Below, piece after piece: positions 17,029 through 17,759 of a stretch of DNA of 17,759 nt. The translations under genes were made by a program, and so were the position numbers. The notes below the pieces were generated by a model. It was not told the origin of the DNA and ran no database searches. It was given only the letters and a program-made list of their open reading frames with translations. Source of the stretch: Helicobacteraceae bacterium (lineage in GTDB: Bacteria > Campylobacterota > Campylobacteria > Campylobacterales > Sulfurimonadaceae); NCBI GenBank assembly GCA_030596305.1, contig JAUVKK010000001.1, positions 1-17,759 on the forward strand, given 5' to 3'. Every line of letters begins with the position of its first letter. Within the stretch, counting starts at the first letter, position 1.

Positions 17029-17165
17029 AAAGTTACAGCTTCGATGCAATTTGCACCGGAGTTCACCTCTCTACGCACACCAGCGCGTTATCGGGTTCAC
17101 ATCCGGCACAACTTACACCAAATCTGGAACTTTTATAGTTTAGTTCTATTTTTAGATCCAGCTTT
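17029..17165. other. Convergent intergenic region with unexplained GC-rich, structured-looking segment
   Basis: Between the stops of the kinase and exonuclease III genes, bases ~17044-17120 are richer in G+C than the other spacers. They contain the near-palindrome TGCAATTTGCA (17046-17056), two direct GTTCAC copies, the stem pair CCGGA/TCCGG and ACGC/GCGT. The 3' part is AT-rich and ends in the perfect hairpin AGCTTT-TTAT-AAAGCT (17160-17175), which contains the exonuclease stop codon. I could not assign this segment to a tRNA, attC site or known RNA. Confidence 0.4.
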
Positions 17166-17759
17166 TTATAAAGCTAGACGAATTCCTACCGGGCAGTGGT
17201 CTGAGCCTGTGACCTCTTGCAGTATAAAGGCGTCTTCCAGAACCTCTGCAAGATCATCAGAGATAAAGAAGTAGTCGATTCTCCAGCCCACATTTTTAGC
17301 ACGTGCACCTGAACGGTATGACCACCAGCTGTACTCCTCTTCAATGTCACCATGAACGTAACGGAATGTGTCGATGTAGCCGTGCTCTACCAACTTATCC
17401 ATCCACTCACGCTCTATTGGCAAGAAACCGGATGTTTTGGAATTTGCTTTTGGGTTTTTAAGATCGATCTCTTTATGCGCGGTGTTGACATCGCCACAGA
17501 TAACGATGGATTTACCTTCATTACGAAGTGCATTACAGTAGTTTAAAAAGTCATCATAAAACTTCATCTTCAAGGCAAGTCGTTCATCATCTTTTTGACC
17601 ATTAGGAAAGTAGACGTTAAAGAGTATAAAGTCGCCATAGTCCTGCTCAACAATGCGGCCTTCACGTGCCAGGTCAATGTCGTGACGTTTGTCTGTATAT
17701 TCCGGCTCCATCATTGAAAATGAGGCTGTTCCAGAGTAGCCTTTTTTGTCAGCACTGTT
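17166..17759 (-). CDS. xth: Exodeoxyribonuclease III (AP endonuclease, ExoIII/Xth family), 5' end outside window
   Basis: The frame is open to the window edge, so this is the last 197 residues. It lacks the N-terminal WNVNGIR part. The visible sequence begins NSADKKGYSGTASFS, the ExoIII KKGYSGVA block just downstream of the catalytic glutamate strand, so the internal Met at 17714 is not the start. Further landmarks are NVYFPNGQ, the catalytic GDVNTAHKEIDL (Asp and Asn that bind metal and phosphate), WWSYRSGARAKNVGWRIDYFF and the C-terminal GSDHCPVGI with the Asp-His pair. The enzyme cuts DNA 5' to abasic sites in base excision repair and also has 3' exonuclease activity. The neighbouring gene is the convergent histidine kinase, 137 nt away. 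Confidence 0.96.
   Translation of the reverse strand, partial: NSADKKGYSGTASFSMMEPEYTDKRHDIDLAREGRIVEQDYGDFILFNVYFPNGQKDDERLALKMKFYDDFLNYCNALRNEGKSIVICGDVNTAHKEIDLKNPKANSKTSGFLPIEREWMDKLVEHGYIDTFRYVHGDIEEEYSWWSYRSGARAKNVGWRIDYFFISDDLAEVLEDAFILQEVTGSDHCPVGIRLAL

Noticed and set aside
17035..17125. Possible tRNA ending in CCA, because of GGGTTCACATCC and ACACCA
   Set aside because: The T-stem has mismatches, the acceptor arms do not pair and no anticodon arm fits. I could not build a cloverleaf on either strand.
17035..17125. Integron attC site, because of imperfect nested pairing and GCGTTATCG
   Set aside because: The R' and R'' boxes do not fit GTTRRRY and its complement, and the flanking genes are ordinary chromosomal genes.
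17044..17274. Plus-strand open frame of 76 codons across the kinase/exonuclease gap
   Set aside because: Its second half is antisense to exonuclease III, it has no ribosome binding site, and its composition does not resemble the neighbouring genes.

Overview
The window looks like chromosomal DNA of a free-living member of the Campylobacterota (formerly Epsilonproteobacteria), closest in feel to Sulfurimonas, Sulfurovum or Sulfuricurvum. The evidence is the gene set and order: tgt, a TrkA-C (RCK_C) protein of the COG3400 type, aroB, an MscS channel, mtaB and an FtsH-like gene in a row, as I recall for Helicobacter pylori HP0281-HP0286. Other pointers are a Helicobacter-type BioV esterase, a C. 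jejuni-size HtrA, and a histidine kinase with the 'AHQWRQPL' H-box common in this phylum. I see no mobile element, CRISPR array, rRNA or convincing tRNA. Genes are packed tightly and no stretch above 300 bases lacks a gene.

Layout. (1) Bases 2-2558, plus strand: the 3' end of a large AsmA/DUF748-type envelope protein, then a YqjD-like tail-anchored protein, a YqjE-like two-helix membrane protein and an EF-hand lipoprotein. (2) Bases 2565-4282, minus strand: the periplasmic protease/chaperone HtrA, ending 6 nt from the EF-hand gene, and an unrecognised 70-residue protein. (3) Bases 4401-7238, minus strand: tgt-pdxJ-pdxA with overlapping ends (queuosine tRNA modification and the last two steps of DXP-dependent pyridoxal phosphate synthesis). 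(4) Bases 7239-7370: a compact divergent promoter region with mirrored -10 boxes and a long dyad in the tgt leader. (5) Bases 7371-15564, plus strand: the COG3400 gene, a likely terminator, then a second promoter driving aroB-mscS-mtaB-ftsH-like-bioV-mogA, with overlapping or nearly touching ends. (6) Bases 15655-17028, plus strand: a membrane histidine kinase with its own promoter and no partner regulator in view. (7) Bases 17166-17759, minus strand: the C-terminal part of exonuclease III, running off the window edge.

How it fits together. The window is mostly housekeeping metabolism: shikimate, vitamin B6, biotin and molybdopterin synthesis, plus two tRNA modifications (queuosine by Tgt, ms2t6A by MtaB). 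Envelope stress and osmotic functions (HtrA, MscS, YqjDE-like proteins, AsmA-like protein) are mixed in. The most unusual protein is the FtsH-like AAA+ ATPase. It keeps its transmembrane segments, Walker A/B motifs, pore loop and a C-terminal domain aligned with the FtsH peptidase domain, but it has lost the HEXXH zinc motif. It is probably a membrane-bound unfoldase or scaffold, not a protease. The best candidate regulatory elements are tandem GTTTAC repeats with an 11-bp period upstream of htrA, the dyad in the tgt leader, and an unexplained structured-looking intergenic stretch at 17029-17165.
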